Shown in pieces: positions 7,874 through 15,922 of a stretch of DNA of 64,000 nt; the stretch's first letter is position 1, and each line of letters starts with the position of its first letter. The translations under genes and the position numbers were made by a program. Origin of the DNA: Pseudomonas fluorescens (GTDB lineage: Bacteria; Pseudomonadota; Gammaproteobacteria; Pseudomonadales; Pseudomonadaceae); contig NZ_MRST01000017.1 in NCBI RefSeq assembly GCF_001902145.1, forward strand, positions 124,001 to 188,000, given 5' to 3'. The notes below the pieces were generated by a model that worked only from the letters and a program-made list of their open reading frames with translations, was not told where the DNA came from and made no database searches.

Positions 7874-9514
7874 TTACTTGGGGTAGAGCGGCGGCAAGCT
7901 GGTGGTGTCGGTGGCCGGGTCTTGTTCGCGTTCGGCCACGGGGATCGCCTTGATCGCGCGCCACAGGTCATCACCCAACCAGTATTGGCCGCTTTCGCTG
8001 TACAGCGCGCCATTCAACCCGTCCAGGGCATCCGACAGCGGCACAAACCGTGCGGCCATGTCGGCCAGGGTTTCGGGTTGTTGTCGCGCCCAGGCGTCGA
8101 GGGCCTGGCGGGTGGCATGAGGGTCGTTGGCCTGGGTGGCGCGCTTGAGGTCGTCGAGCAGGGTGCGTGGGCTGGGGCCGGTTTGGGCGGCGCGCTGTAC
8201 CGCCGGTTGCCGGCGTGCGCGCCACCACAGGCCAAAGCCTAGCAGGGTGGTGCAGGCCAGTATCAGTGTGCTCAGCTGCCATAGCCACAGGCGGTCATCG
8301 TCGGGGGCGGTGATGATGGTCGGTGTCGCCGGGGTGTCCACCACCAGGCTGGGGTTCACCGCTACGTGCACGGTGCGCGCCGGCAGGCTGGTGCGTTCCA
8401 GATGATCTTCGTGGGTGTTCCACCACACCACTTCCACGGCGGGCAGTTCCAGCTCGCCGGCACGGGTCGGCACCAGGGCTTCGCGGTCTTCACGGCTGCC
8501 GGTCAGGCCGCGGTCGCTGGTGCGGTTAGCCATCACTGGTTGGTCGGGGTAGCGGCGCAGGCCGTTAACCTCGGCGCCGGGCAGCGCCGGCAGTTGTGCA
8601 CTGGACAGGCCTTCGGCCTCCACGGTAAGGCTGCGGGTCAGGGAATCGCCGACTTGCACGTGGTCCGGCGTGGGGTTCCAGCCTTCGCTCAAGGTCAGGC
8701 TGCGCGCGGGCAACCAGGGGGTGTCGGCGGGGTAGGCGTCCGGTTTGGGTTTGACCGTCAAGGGCAGGGGCGCGGAGCTGACGTGAATCATCTTGCCCGG
8801 CTTGGTGCCCTGCAGGGTGTTTTCCTGGGGCGGTCGTGATTCCACCAGGGTGGCGCTGAAGGTCTGCGCCGGAATTACCACGGCGCCACTGTGTTGCGGG
8901 TAGAGGGCGTAGCGGGTTTCGATCACGCCATGGCGGATGCTGTTGATGACCTTTTCATAGGTGCGTGATTCGCCCAGTTGTTCGACACGTGCATCCGGTA
9001 TCTGCAAGGGCGTGAGACTGCTGTCGTCATACAGCGACACCGAGTGGTACACGCGCACGGTCAACAGGGCCTGGGCCTGCACGTACACGCTGGTCTGGTC
9101 GAGGCTGGCTTCGATGAACACCGGGGCCAGTTCGGCGCTGGTGTTCTGGCTGGCGCTTTCCACCACTTGCAGGGTGATCGGCTGGGTCTTGAGTGCGCCC
9201 ACCTGCAGCGGCGGGATAACCACGTTGCCGTTCACCTTGGGCAGCAGGGTGATGATCCAGCGGGTGGTGGCGTGGTTGTCGCCGTCCAGCGTGGTGAGTT
9301 GGTTGATCTGGCGGGTGCCGCTGACTTCGAACTGCGCGTCCAGGGGCGACAGGTCCGGTTTGCCAAACTGGGTCACATCACTCGATTGCACCGTCAGCTC
9401 CACCGTTTCCCCGGAGTTGAGGCGGCTGCGGTCTACGCTGGCGACCAGGTCCGCCGCCTGGGCGTGGCCTGCCGACAACGCGAGCAAGAGCAAAAGGGTG
9501 GTGCGGCGGCTCAT
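7874..9514 (-). CDS. batD: BatD-like oxygen-tolerance / vWA operon membrane protein
   Basis: The 546-residue protein has a signal peptide (MSRR start, cleavage after HAQA), a large periplasmic region of beta-sandwich repeats typical of the BatD family, a C-terminal transmembrane helix (LWLWQLSTLILACTTLLGFG) and a cytoplasmic tail. A longer reading frame runs upstream, but the ATG at 9514 is preferred because it gives the signal peptide and overlaps the upstream gene's stop by four bases. It closes the MoxR-Bat operon. Bat proteins are thought to form an envelope complex with MoxR; the exact job in Pseudomonas is unsettled. Confidence 0.85.
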   Translation of the reverse strand: MSRRTTLLLLLALSAGHAQAADLVASVDRSRLNSGETVELTVQSSDVTQFGKPDLSPLDAQFEVSGTRQINQLTTLDGDNHATTRWIITLLPKVNGNVVIPPLQVGALKTQPITLQVVESASQNTSAELAPVFIEASLDQTSVYVQAQALLTVRVYHSVSLYDDSSLTPLQIPDARVEQLGESRTYEKVINSIRHGVIETRYALYPQHSGAVVIPAQTFSATLVESRPPQENTLQGTKPGKMIHVSSAPLPLTVKPKPDAYPADTPWLPARSLTLSEGWNPTPDHVQVGDSLTRSLTVEAEGLSSAQLPALPGAEVNGLRRYPDQPVMANRTSDRGLTGSREDREALVPTRAGELELPAVEVVWWNTHEDHLERTSLPARTVHVAVNPSLVVDTPATPTIITAPDDDRLWLWQLSTLILACTTLLGFGLWWRARRQPAVQRAAQTGPSPRTLLDDLKRATQANDPHATRQALDAWARQQPETLADMAARFVPLSDALDGLNGALYSESGQYWLGDDLWRAIKAIPVAEREQDPATDTTSLPPLYPK

Positions 9515-11250
9515 CGAGTGGTGTCCTGATGTTGTTGCTGTTCGTACCAGAATTTGCGGCGCAACAGCTCGCCGGGGTTGTCCGGGATCTCCTGCAACCA
9601 TTGCTCCAGCGCCTGGCGGCGCTCGCCTTCCAGGCGCGTGTCGGCAGGGCGCAGTGGCGGCGTGGTGGTCTGCTCGTCGCCCAGTTCGCTGCCAGGCACT
9701 TCATTACCGCCTGGCTGTGGCGCGGCGCCTGTCTGAGTCTCGGCGGTGCCGGCTTCGCCCTGGCCGTGGGACGACTGCTCGCCACCCTGGGCCGTTTGTG
9801 CGCTGGTGCCCGGTTGCGCAGTTTGGCCGGGTTGGGCGGTTTCGTCATCTTCGTTTTTTGCAGGCGGGTCCGGCTCGGGCTGCGTTTGCTCCTGCATCAG
9901 CGCTTCAACCAAGGCCTGGTTTTTCAGCGCCGGCTGCAAATCGGGCTGAGCTTCCAGGGCTTGTTCATACGCATCAAGGGCCGCTTCAAGCTCACCGGCC
10001 TTGGCCAGGGCATTGCCGCGGTTGTAGTGAGAGTAGGCGTCGCTGCCTTGGGCAAACCGCTTGATCGCCTCGGCGTAATTGCCGGCTTCATACAGCGCCA
10101 CGCCTTGCCATTGCGGGTCCTGGAAGTGTTCGGCGGCTTCGGCCGGGCGTTTGTGCTTGAGCAGGTACTGGCCTTGTTGGTCGGGGCGCAGCCACAGGTC
10201 CTGCAGCCCGAAGGCGTAGCTGGGTTGCGGCGCGCCCATCAGCAGCAAGGGCAGGCAGAACAGCCAGCCGCGACGCCCGGCGCACGCGGCCAGCAGCAAC
10301 AACGGCAAGAGCAGCCAGTAACCCTGGTCGGCCCAGCTGTCCAGGCGCAGCCGTTGGCCGTCGTCGCGCAGGGCTTGGGCGCTGTCGAGCATGCCGAGTT
10401 GGCGCAGGTCCTTGTCATCCAGGCGCGCCGCACGGTAGCGGCCGCCCATTTCGCTGGCGAACGCCTTGAGGGTCGGGCTGTCGAGGCGCGGCACCAGGAT
10501 CGCGCCCTGGTCGTCCTTGAGAAATTCGCCGCTCTCCTGAGTCACCGGCGTGCCCTCGCGACTGCCGATGCCGAGGATCGACAACGTTGGAGCCTGGGTA
10601 CTTTGCAGTTGCAGGCGGATGCCTTGGCGCTCTTGTTTGGACAGTGAGGAACCGATCAGCAGCAGGCGCCCCTGGCCGAGACCGCCTTGCTTGAGCAGCC
10701 CCAGGGCTTTTTCCACGGCCAGATCGGCACGATGGCCGGGCTCGGGCATGATCGACGGGCGCAGGGCTTCCAACAGGTTGCGACTGGTGGCCAGGTCATC
10801 GGACAGCGGCACCAAGGTATGGGCGCTGCCGGCGTAGACGATGATGGCCGTTTGCGCATCGGTGCGCGCTTGCAGCAAGTCGTACAGCTTGCGCCGCGCC
10901 TGTTCCAGGCGGTTGGGCGGGCTGTCGGTGGCGAGCATTTGCGGGGTCAGTTCCAGCAGCACCACCAAGGGGTCGGAAGGTTTCTGGCTGGCTTGTTCAA
11001 CCCGTTGCCAACTGGGGCCCAGTAACGCGAGCACGGCCAACAGCCAGGCGATGCCGAGCACTACCCACGGCGATTTACTCTCGCGGCCATTGCCACCACT
11101 GAGCAACTCGGCATGGAACGCCGGCGGCAGGATCATCTGCCAACGCCCGGCGCGCTTTTGCCGATGCCAGAGCTGCCACAGCAACCAGCCAAGCAGGGGC
11201 AGCAACAACAGCCACCAGGGGCGCAACCAGTGCGGCCACAGCGCGATCAT
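9511..11250 (-). CDS. BatB/BatC-type membrane protein (vWA domain plus TPR repeats)
   Basis: The 579-residue protein joins two N-terminal membrane helices, a von Willebrand A domain, a further hydrophobic pair near residues 300-345 (WLLLPLLLLAACAG) and a TPR region (YEAGNYAEAIKRFAQG, YNRGNALAKAGELEAALDAY), ending in a Gln/Pro/Glu-rich low-complexity tail. BatB and BatC, separate in some bacteria, are fused here. The metal-site motif expected as DLSPS or DVSxS reads ELTPQ, so this vWA domain may not bind metal. The start at 11250 gives a four-base overlap with batA. Confidence 0.85.
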   Translation of the reverse strand: MIALWPHWLRPWWLLLLPLLGWLLWQLWHRQKRAGRWQMILPPAFHAELLSGGNGRESKSPWVVLGIAWLLAVLALLGPSWQRVEQASQKPSDPLVVLLELTPQMLATDSPPNRLEQARRKLYDLLQARTDAQTAIIVYAGSAHTLVPLSDDLATSRNLLEALRPSIMPEPGHRADLAVEKALGLLKQGGLGQGRLLLIGSSLSKQERQGIRLQLQSTQAPTLSILGIGSREGTPVTQESGEFLKDDQGAILVPRLDSPTLKAFASEMGGRYRAARLDDKDLRQLGMLDSAQALRDDGQRLRLDSWADQGYWLLLPLLLLAACAGRRGWLFCLPLLLMGAPQPSYAFGLQDLWLRPDQQGQYLLKHKRPAEAAEHFQDPQWQGVALYEAGNYAEAIKRFAQGSDAYSHYNRGNALAKAGELEAALDAYEQALEAQPDLQPALKNQALVEALMQEQTQPEPDPPAKNEDDETAQPGQTAQPGTSAQTAQGGEQSSHGQGEAGTAETQTGAAPQPGGNEVPGSELGDEQTTTPPLRPADTRLEGERRQALEQWLQEIPDNPGELLRRKFWYEQQQHQDTTR

Positions 11251-12335
11251 CGACGCCTCCGCAAACGCAGGCGCTGCAGACGCTGGCGCCATTCAGGGTG
11301 TTGCTGCAAAAACATGCCCTTGCTCGACAGTCTGTTGAAGCCTCGCTGCAAAGCGTTGTTCGGCCAGCGCTCCTGGATCACCAGCAACAGGCTCAACACC
11401 AACGCCAAGGCCAACGGGCCGCTGTACAGCGCCTGGGCCGGGCGGGCCTGGGTGGGTTGTTGCTCCACGGGCTCAAGGGTGTCGAGGGTGTCCTTGATCT
11501 TCAGCAGTTCCTCGCCGTCTCGGGCGCGGAAATACTGGCCGCCGGTGGCCTCGGCCAGAGCCTTGAGCGCCGGTTCGTCAAGGTCCAGGCTCGGGTTCAC
11601 GCCAAGGATGCCCAGGGAGCCGGTTTGCTCGGGGTCGGCGCCGATGCCGATGGGGTAGATTTTTACGCCTTCCTCGGCCGCCAGGCGCGCGGCGGTCAAC
11701 GGGTCGATCTGCCCGGCGTTGTTGGCGCCGTCGGTGACCAGGATCAGCACGCGGCTTTGCGCCGGGCGCTGGCGCAGGCGCTTGAGGGCCAGGCCGATGG
11801 CGTCGCCGATGGCGGTGTTCTTGCCGGCAATGCCGATGCGCGCTTCGTCCAGCCAGGTGCGCACGGTGCGGCGGTCAAAGGTCAGGGGCGCTTGCAGGTA
11901 GGCCTGGCTGCCGAACAGGATCAGGCCCACGCGGTCACCTTCACGCTCCTCCAGAAAGTCTCCCAGCAGGTGCTTGACCAGGGCCAGGCGGCTCACGTTC
12001 TCGTCCTGCCAATGCATGTCGGGGAAATCCATCGAGCCCGAGACGTCCACCGCCACCAGCAAATCCCGGCCGCTGGCAGCAATCGGCAAGGGTTCGCCCA
12101 GCCATTGCGGGCGGGCGGCGGCGGTCAACAGCAGCAACCACAGCACCACGAATGGGGCTTGCTGGCGCCAGCCGGGCAGGTTGGCGCGGGCACGGCGGCG
12201 GGCCAGGCCTTCGAGGTCGCTGAGGTAGCTGACTTTGAGCGCCGGTTCGCCGCTGTCGGCCACCGGCAGCACCAGGCGCATGACCCAGGGCAGTGGCAAC
12301 AGGGCGAAGATCCACGGCCAGGCGAACTCAAACAT
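11247..12335 (-). CDS. batA: BatA-like vWA domain membrane protein
   Basis: The 362-residue protein has N-terminal hydrophobic helices (FEFAWPWIFALLPLPWVMRL and a second near residue 62), a vWA domain with an intact metal-ion-dependent adhesion site (DVSGSM) plus the later T and D positions (ATDGANN-type segment LVTDGANN), and a C-terminal transmembrane helix. It belongs to the MoxR-linked set of vWA proteins, probably forming a membrane complex with the BatB/C protein downstream. It overlaps both neighbours (8 bases with the DUF4381 gene, 4 with batB/C), so it is part of one transcript. Confidence 0.9.
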   Translation of the reverse strand: MFEFAWPWIFALLPLPWVMRLVLPVADSGEPALKVSYLSDLEGLARRRARANLPGWRQQAPFVVLWLLLLTAAARPQWLGEPLPIAASGRDLLVAVDVSGSMDFPDMHWQDENVSRLALVKHLLGDFLEEREGDRVGLILFGSQAYLQAPLTFDRRTVRTWLDEARIGIAGKNTAIGDAIGLALKRLRQRPAQSRVLILVTDGANNAGQIDPLTAARLAAEEGVKIYPIGIGADPEQTGSLGILGVNPSLDLDEPALKALAEATGGQYFRARDGEELLKIKDTLDTLEPVEQQPTQARPAQALYSGPLALALVLSLLLVIQERWPNNALQRGFNRLSSKGMFLQQHPEWRQRLQRLRLRRRR

Positions 12336-12822
12336 GTTTGCGAATCCAGGTGTCGACGGCTTGGGTGAGGCCGGCGATGGCTTTGTCGTCGAGCTTGCAT
12401 TCGGGCTTGTAGGCGCCTTCCACCAACACCATCCAGCGCGTCAGGCCAGCGGCAGGGCAGCGGTTGTCCAGGAAGGCCAGCCATTTGCGCCCGTTGAGGG
12501 TGTGGCTCTGGCTATAAGGGTAGTCGTTACGGCACAGGCGCTTGAGCAGGCCGTTGAGTTGCTGCAACCAGGCGCCCGCAGGCGCTCCGTCGTAGGGCTT
12601 GGGCATCAAAGCCAACTCGGCCAGGGCGGCGATACGCAACGGGTCCAGCGGTTGTTCGGCGCGAGCCACAGGGCGGCGGGCCGGCAGGAAACGGCGCAGC
12701 CACCACAAGCCCCAACCGAGCAGTGGGATCACCAGCAGCAACAGCCACCAGCCCGGCGCAGGTGGCCAGAAGCCAATGGCGGGCGGGGCGATCAGCGGTT
12801 GCAGTTGGTCCAGGCTGCTCAT
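12328..12822 (-). CDS. DUF4381 domain protein of the MoxR/Bat operon
   Basis: The 164-residue protein has one N-terminal transmembrane segment (PGWWLLLLVIPLLGWGLWWL) and a small soluble domain with conserved Trp and Leu positions (LNGLLKRLCRNDY, RKWLAFLDNRCP). This is the DUF4381 family, found almost only inside MoxR-DUF58-vWA operons and likely to help assemble the membrane complex. Its stop overlaps batA by eight bases and its start overlaps the DUF58 stop by four. No enzymatic function is evident. Confidence 0.85.
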   Translation of the reverse strand: MSSLDQLQPLIAPPAIGFWPPAPGWWLLLLVIPLLGWGLWWLRRFLPARRPVARAEQPLDPLRIAALAELALMPKPYDGAPAGAWLQQLNGLLKRLCRNDYPYSQSHTLNGRKWLAFLDNRCPAAGLTRWMVLVEGAYKPECKLDDKAIAGLTQAVDTWIRKHV

Positions 12823-13751
12823 GGTTTTTTAACCGGGCGTTGCGGGTTGAGGTATTCGCGCAGTTGCTCGACCATTTCACTCTGGGTGCTCAAGGGCATC
12901 AACAACAGCCGCAGTTTCTGCGCGAGCAGCTCCCAGCGGGCGATACGCGCTTCGGCCTGGGCCTTGTAGGCCTGGCGCAGGTCGATATTCAGCGTGTCCA
13001 ATTCCAGTTGCGCACCTCTTTGTGCGAAACGCAGCAGCCCGGCGGCGGGCAGGGCGTGGTCCAGCGGGTCGGAGATTGGTAATAACAGCAGGTCGCAATG
13101 GCGCGCCAACAGGCTCAGCTGTTGCTCGGCGCCTTCGGTGAGGGCGCGTTCATCACAGATCACCACCACCAGGCTGCCCGGGCGCAGTACCTCGCGGCCA
13201 CGGCGCAAGGCCATGCCCAGGGCATCCGCTTCCGGCTGACGCTCGGTGTTCAGGCTCTGGTTGACCCGCACCAGCCGATTGAGCAGTTGCAACAGGCTCT
13301 GCTTGCTGCGCCGTGGCTTGATCTCGTAGTGCTCGTTGTCGCCGAATACCAGCCCGCCCACCCGGTCGTTATGGCCCAGGGCGGCCCAACCGATCAGGCT
13401 GGCGGCCTGGGCGGCAAGCACCGACTTGAACATTTGCCCCGAGCCGAAAAACAGCCGGCAACTTTGCTCGACCATGATGAAAATCGGCCGTTCGCGTTCT
13501 TCGTGGAACAGCTTGGTGTGCGGTTCCTGGGTACGCGCCGTCACGCGCCAGTCGATGGTGCGCACGTCGTCGCCGGCCTGGTACACGCGCACCTGGTCGA
13601 AATCGACGCCACGCCCGCGCAGCTTGGAGTGATGCAGGCCAACCAGCGGGCTACGCTGGCCAGGCGTGGAGAACAACTGCACCTCACGCACGCGGTGGCG
13701 CATCTCAATCAATTCACTGAGGGTTACGCGGATGCCATCGCTTGCGTTCAT
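12819..13751 (-). CDS. DUF58 domain protein (MoxR-associated)
   Basis: The 310-residue protein carries the DUF58 core, including DDVRTIDWRVTARTQEPHTKLFHEERERP split over two conserved blocks, and a vWA-like fold after it. A longer frame continues upstream as Arg/Pro-rich sequence, which is the out-of-frame shadow of the MoxR gene. The ATG at 13751, five bases after the MoxR stop, is therefore the start. DUF58 proteins accompany MoxR ATPases and are presumed to be clients or adaptors linking the ATPase to the vWA membrane proteins. Confidence 0.9.
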   Translation of the reverse strand: MNASDGIRVTLSELIEMRHRVREVQLFSTPGQRSPLVGLHHSKLRGRGVDFDQVRVYQAGDDVRTIDWRVTARTQEPHTKLFHEERERPIFIMVEQSCRLFFGSGQMFKSVLAAQAASLIGWAALGHNDRVGGLVFGDNEHYEIKPRRSKQSLLQLLNRLVRVNQSLNTERQPEADALGMALRRGREVLRPGSLVVVICDERALTEGAEQQLSLLARHCDLLLLPISDPLDHALPAAGLLRFAQRGAQLELDTLNIDLRQAYKAQAEARIARWELLAQKLRLLLMPLSTQSEMVEQLREYLNPQRPVKKP

Positions 13752-13756
13752 CGACT

Positions 13757-14716
13757 TCAAGCGACGGCAACGACGTCGAGAATGCGTTGCACCACGCGGT
13801 CCTGGTCGACACCGGCGGCTTCGGCCTCGAACGACAGGATGATGCGGTGACGCAGCACGTCGAACAGCACCGCCTGGATATCTTCGGGGCTGACGAAGTC
13901 GCGACCGGCCAGCCAGGCATGGGCGCGGGCGCAGCGGTCCAGGGCGATGGAACCACGGGGGCTGGCGCCATAGGCGATCCACTCGGCCATTTCCGGGTCG
14001 AACTTGGCAGGGGTGCGCGTGGCCATCACCAGTTGCACCAGGTATTCCTCCACGGCATCGGCCATGTACAGGCCGAGGATTTCCTTGCGTGCGGCAAAGA
14101 TGGCCTGCTGGCTGACCCGGCGCTCGGGCTTGGTTTCGCCATTCAGTGCTTCGCCACGAGCTTGCTGCAGGATACGGCGCTCGACGGCGGCGTCCGGGAA
14201 ACCGATCTTGACGTGCATCAGGAACCGGTCGAGTTGGGCTTCGGGCAGCGGGTAGGTGCCTTCCTGCTCGATGGGGTTTTGCGTGGCCATCACCAGAAAC
14301 AGCGGCGACAGCTCGTAAGTGCTGCGGCCCACGCTGACCTGGCGCTCGGCCATGGCCTCGAGCAAGGCTGACTGCACCTTGGCCGGGGCACGGTTGATTT
14401 CGTCCGCGAGCACGAGGTTATGGAAGATCGGCCCTTGCTGGAATACGAAGCTGCCGGTTTCCGGGCGATAGATCTCGGTGCCGGTGATATCGGCAGGCAA
14501 CAGGTCGGGGGTGAACTGGATACGATGGAACTGCGCTTCGATCCCTTCGGCCAACTCCTTGATCGCCTTGGTCTTGGCCAGCCCCGGCGCGCCTTCGACC
14601 AGCATATGGCCGTCAGCGAGCAGGGCGATCAACAGGCGATCGATGAGTTTTTCCTGGCCGAGAATCTGCGTAGAAAGAAAGGTTCGCAGCGCAAGCAGCG
14701 CTTCACGATGTTCCAT
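13757..14716 (-). CDS. MoxR-family AAA+ ATPase
   Basis: The 319-residue ATPase has Walker A GAPGLAKTK (residues 39-47), Walker B LVLADEINRA, sensor 1 ATQNP and the C-terminal lid typical of the MoxR family. These ATPases act as chaperones that mature or assemble partner proteins, often containing vWA domains, as encoded downstream here. It is the first gene of a six-gene leftward operon (MoxR, DUF58, DUF4381, BatA, BatB/C, BatD). The promoter should lie in 14717-14890, before the REP element. Confidence 0.93.
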   Translation of the reverse strand: MEHREALLALRTFLSTQILGQEKLIDRLLIALLADGHMLVEGAPGLAKTKAIKELAEGIEAQFHRIQFTPDLLPADITGTEIYRPETGSFVFQQGPIFHNLVLADEINRAPAKVQSALLEAMAERQVSVGRSTYELSPLFLVMATQNPIEQEGTYPLPEAQLDRFLMHVKIGFPDAAVERRILQQARGEALNGETKPERRVSQQAIFAARKEILGLYMADAVEEYLVQLVMATRTPAKFDPEMAEWIAYGASPRGSIALDRCARAHAWLAGRDFVSPEDIQAVLFDVLRHRIILSFEAEAAGVDQDRVVQRILDVVAVA

Positions 14717-14890
14717 CGATGACGGTTCCTGGAAAGATGAGCCTGGGTGTCGTGACAGAACACCAGGCCTGGGGCGTTTACTTTAATGCATCGCGGGGTG
14801 TGGCGACTAACGGCTTGATGGGTATTTTTGGCGAAACTTACAGGATTGCGGTGTGAGCGGTATAACAGCTGGGTAGGTAGAGCACGGTCA

Positions 14891-14978
14891 CTGTGGGAGC
14901 TGGCTTGCCTGCGATCCAGTCAACTCGGTGATTCAGGCACACCGAGTCGATACCTTCGCAGGCAAGCCAGCTCCCACA
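14891..14978. repeat. REP-type palindrome, class III
   Basis: Arms TGTGGGAGCTGGCTTGCCTG and complement enclose an inner ACTCGGTG/CACCGAGT stem, closely matching 1516-1612. It sits upstream of the MoxR operon. Confidence 0.9.
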
Positions 14979-15006
14979 TTTGGATCGCCGTGCCTCAGCC
15001 AGATCA

Positions 15007-15051
15007 GCGTCGGCTGTCAGGCCGTCACGGGAGCAAGCTCCCTCGCCACAG
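15007..15051. repeat. Short dispersed repeat matching 7692-7736
   Basis: Forty-five bases (GCGTCGGCTGTCAGGCCG onward, with the GGGAGCAAGCTCCC palindrome) are identical to 7692-7736 except for one base. With the REP at 14891 it accounts for most of the 14717-15086 gap; no gene is seen there. Confidence 0.8.
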
Positions 15052-15086
15052 ATTTAGCGTCGTGCCGAAGTTTCAAGTGACCGGTT

Positions 15087-15440
15087 TCAAGTCCGAATGA
15101 ACGTGCCGGTGCCTGTGAGGATGTTCTGCAGGGTTTGCTGCACTTCGGCCATGTCTGACGCGGCGGTGCCGTGGGTGATCTCCAGCTGGTCCTTGCCGCC
15201 CAGGGCGTCGGCATCGCCGGCCGCCAGTTCGATCAATAAGGTGGTGTCGCCCAGCGTCACTTTCAGCCCATCGAGGGTCGAAGGCGCGTAGTCCCAGGTC
15301 AGCTCCACTTCGTCTTCATCCGGGTAGCGGGTGAGCATGAACATTTCGCCGTTCTTGCCGTGACAGCAAAGCATGGCCATGTTGTCTTCTTCGTCGTCGC
15401 ACGGGGTGGCCATCAGGGCGTCGGTTTTCAGCTGCAGCAT
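15087..15440 (-). CDS. Conserved-looking acidic cytosolic protein, 117 aa, function unknown
   Basis: The protein is acidic and has no signal or membrane segment. It begins MLQLKTDALMATPCDDEED, contains MLCCHGKNGEMFMLTRYPDE, and is rich in Asp, Glu and Thr. The ATG at 15440 is chosen over an upstream ATG because ACAGGA lies eight bases before it. It stands alone between the MoxR operon and gdhB. I do not recognise the family. Codon use looks normal for the genome, which supports a real gene. Confidence 0.7.
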   Translation of the reverse strand: MLQLKTDALMATPCDDEEDNMAMLCCHGKNGEMFMLTRYPDEDEVELTWDYAPSTLDGLKVTLGDTTLLIELAAGDADALGGKDQLEITHGTAASDMAEVQQTLQNILTGTGTFIRT

Positions 15441-15922
15441 GGGGCAATCCTGTGTAGGGGAGGGCAATTGTGCCACTACGGCGAATTTTGTGCTTCATCC
15501 TGTGTCGGAAGTTAGGCATGACCTGAGGGGCCGGATCGGTCATTTCTGGTACAGATGGTGTGCAAAGTAGCAAGATTTTCTACCGACAATCCGGGGTTGC
15601 CCAAGTTGCAACCAGCACCCTGCTTACCGATGACCGAATATGTCGCAGCGTCGCAAGCAGCGTTCTTCCTACACTCGTTAAGCTGCGCAACGGATGTGCC
15701 CTGTGCCAGGCGCCTGACCTGCCCGTCGTATCGTCACCTGGCCCAGGGCATGCCGTATGGAAGTTGTATGTGACCTGACTGTCTTGTCCAGCTTCACCCA
15801 CCTGTCACCCTGATTCGTTTATGGTGCTTGTCAGCACACCAGCGAACAGAGCTGACGGTCTCCCCGCAAGGGGATAACACGCGACGCTTTCATCAATAAC
15901 AAGCCCAAGCGGAGTACCACAG
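15441..15922. other. gdhB upstream region without a gene
   Basis: I see no convincing gene in these 482 bases. It holds a TGGC-N9-TGCC sequence at 15739-15754 that fits sigma-54 spacing imperfectly, and a CCCCGCAAGGGG hairpin at 15862-15873 close to the gdhB start. Promoters for gdhB and, on the other strand, for the 117-aa gene must lie here. Confidence 0.5.

Noticed and set aside
15739..15754. Sigma-54 promoter for gdhB
   Set aside because: TGGC and TGC are correctly spaced but two consensus bases differ and the site is about 170 bases from the start codon; not enough for a call.
15555..15778. Two overlapping small frames upstream of gdhB
   Set aside because: No ribosome site, no hydrophobic or domain pattern, Cys-rich composition typical of noncoding frames.
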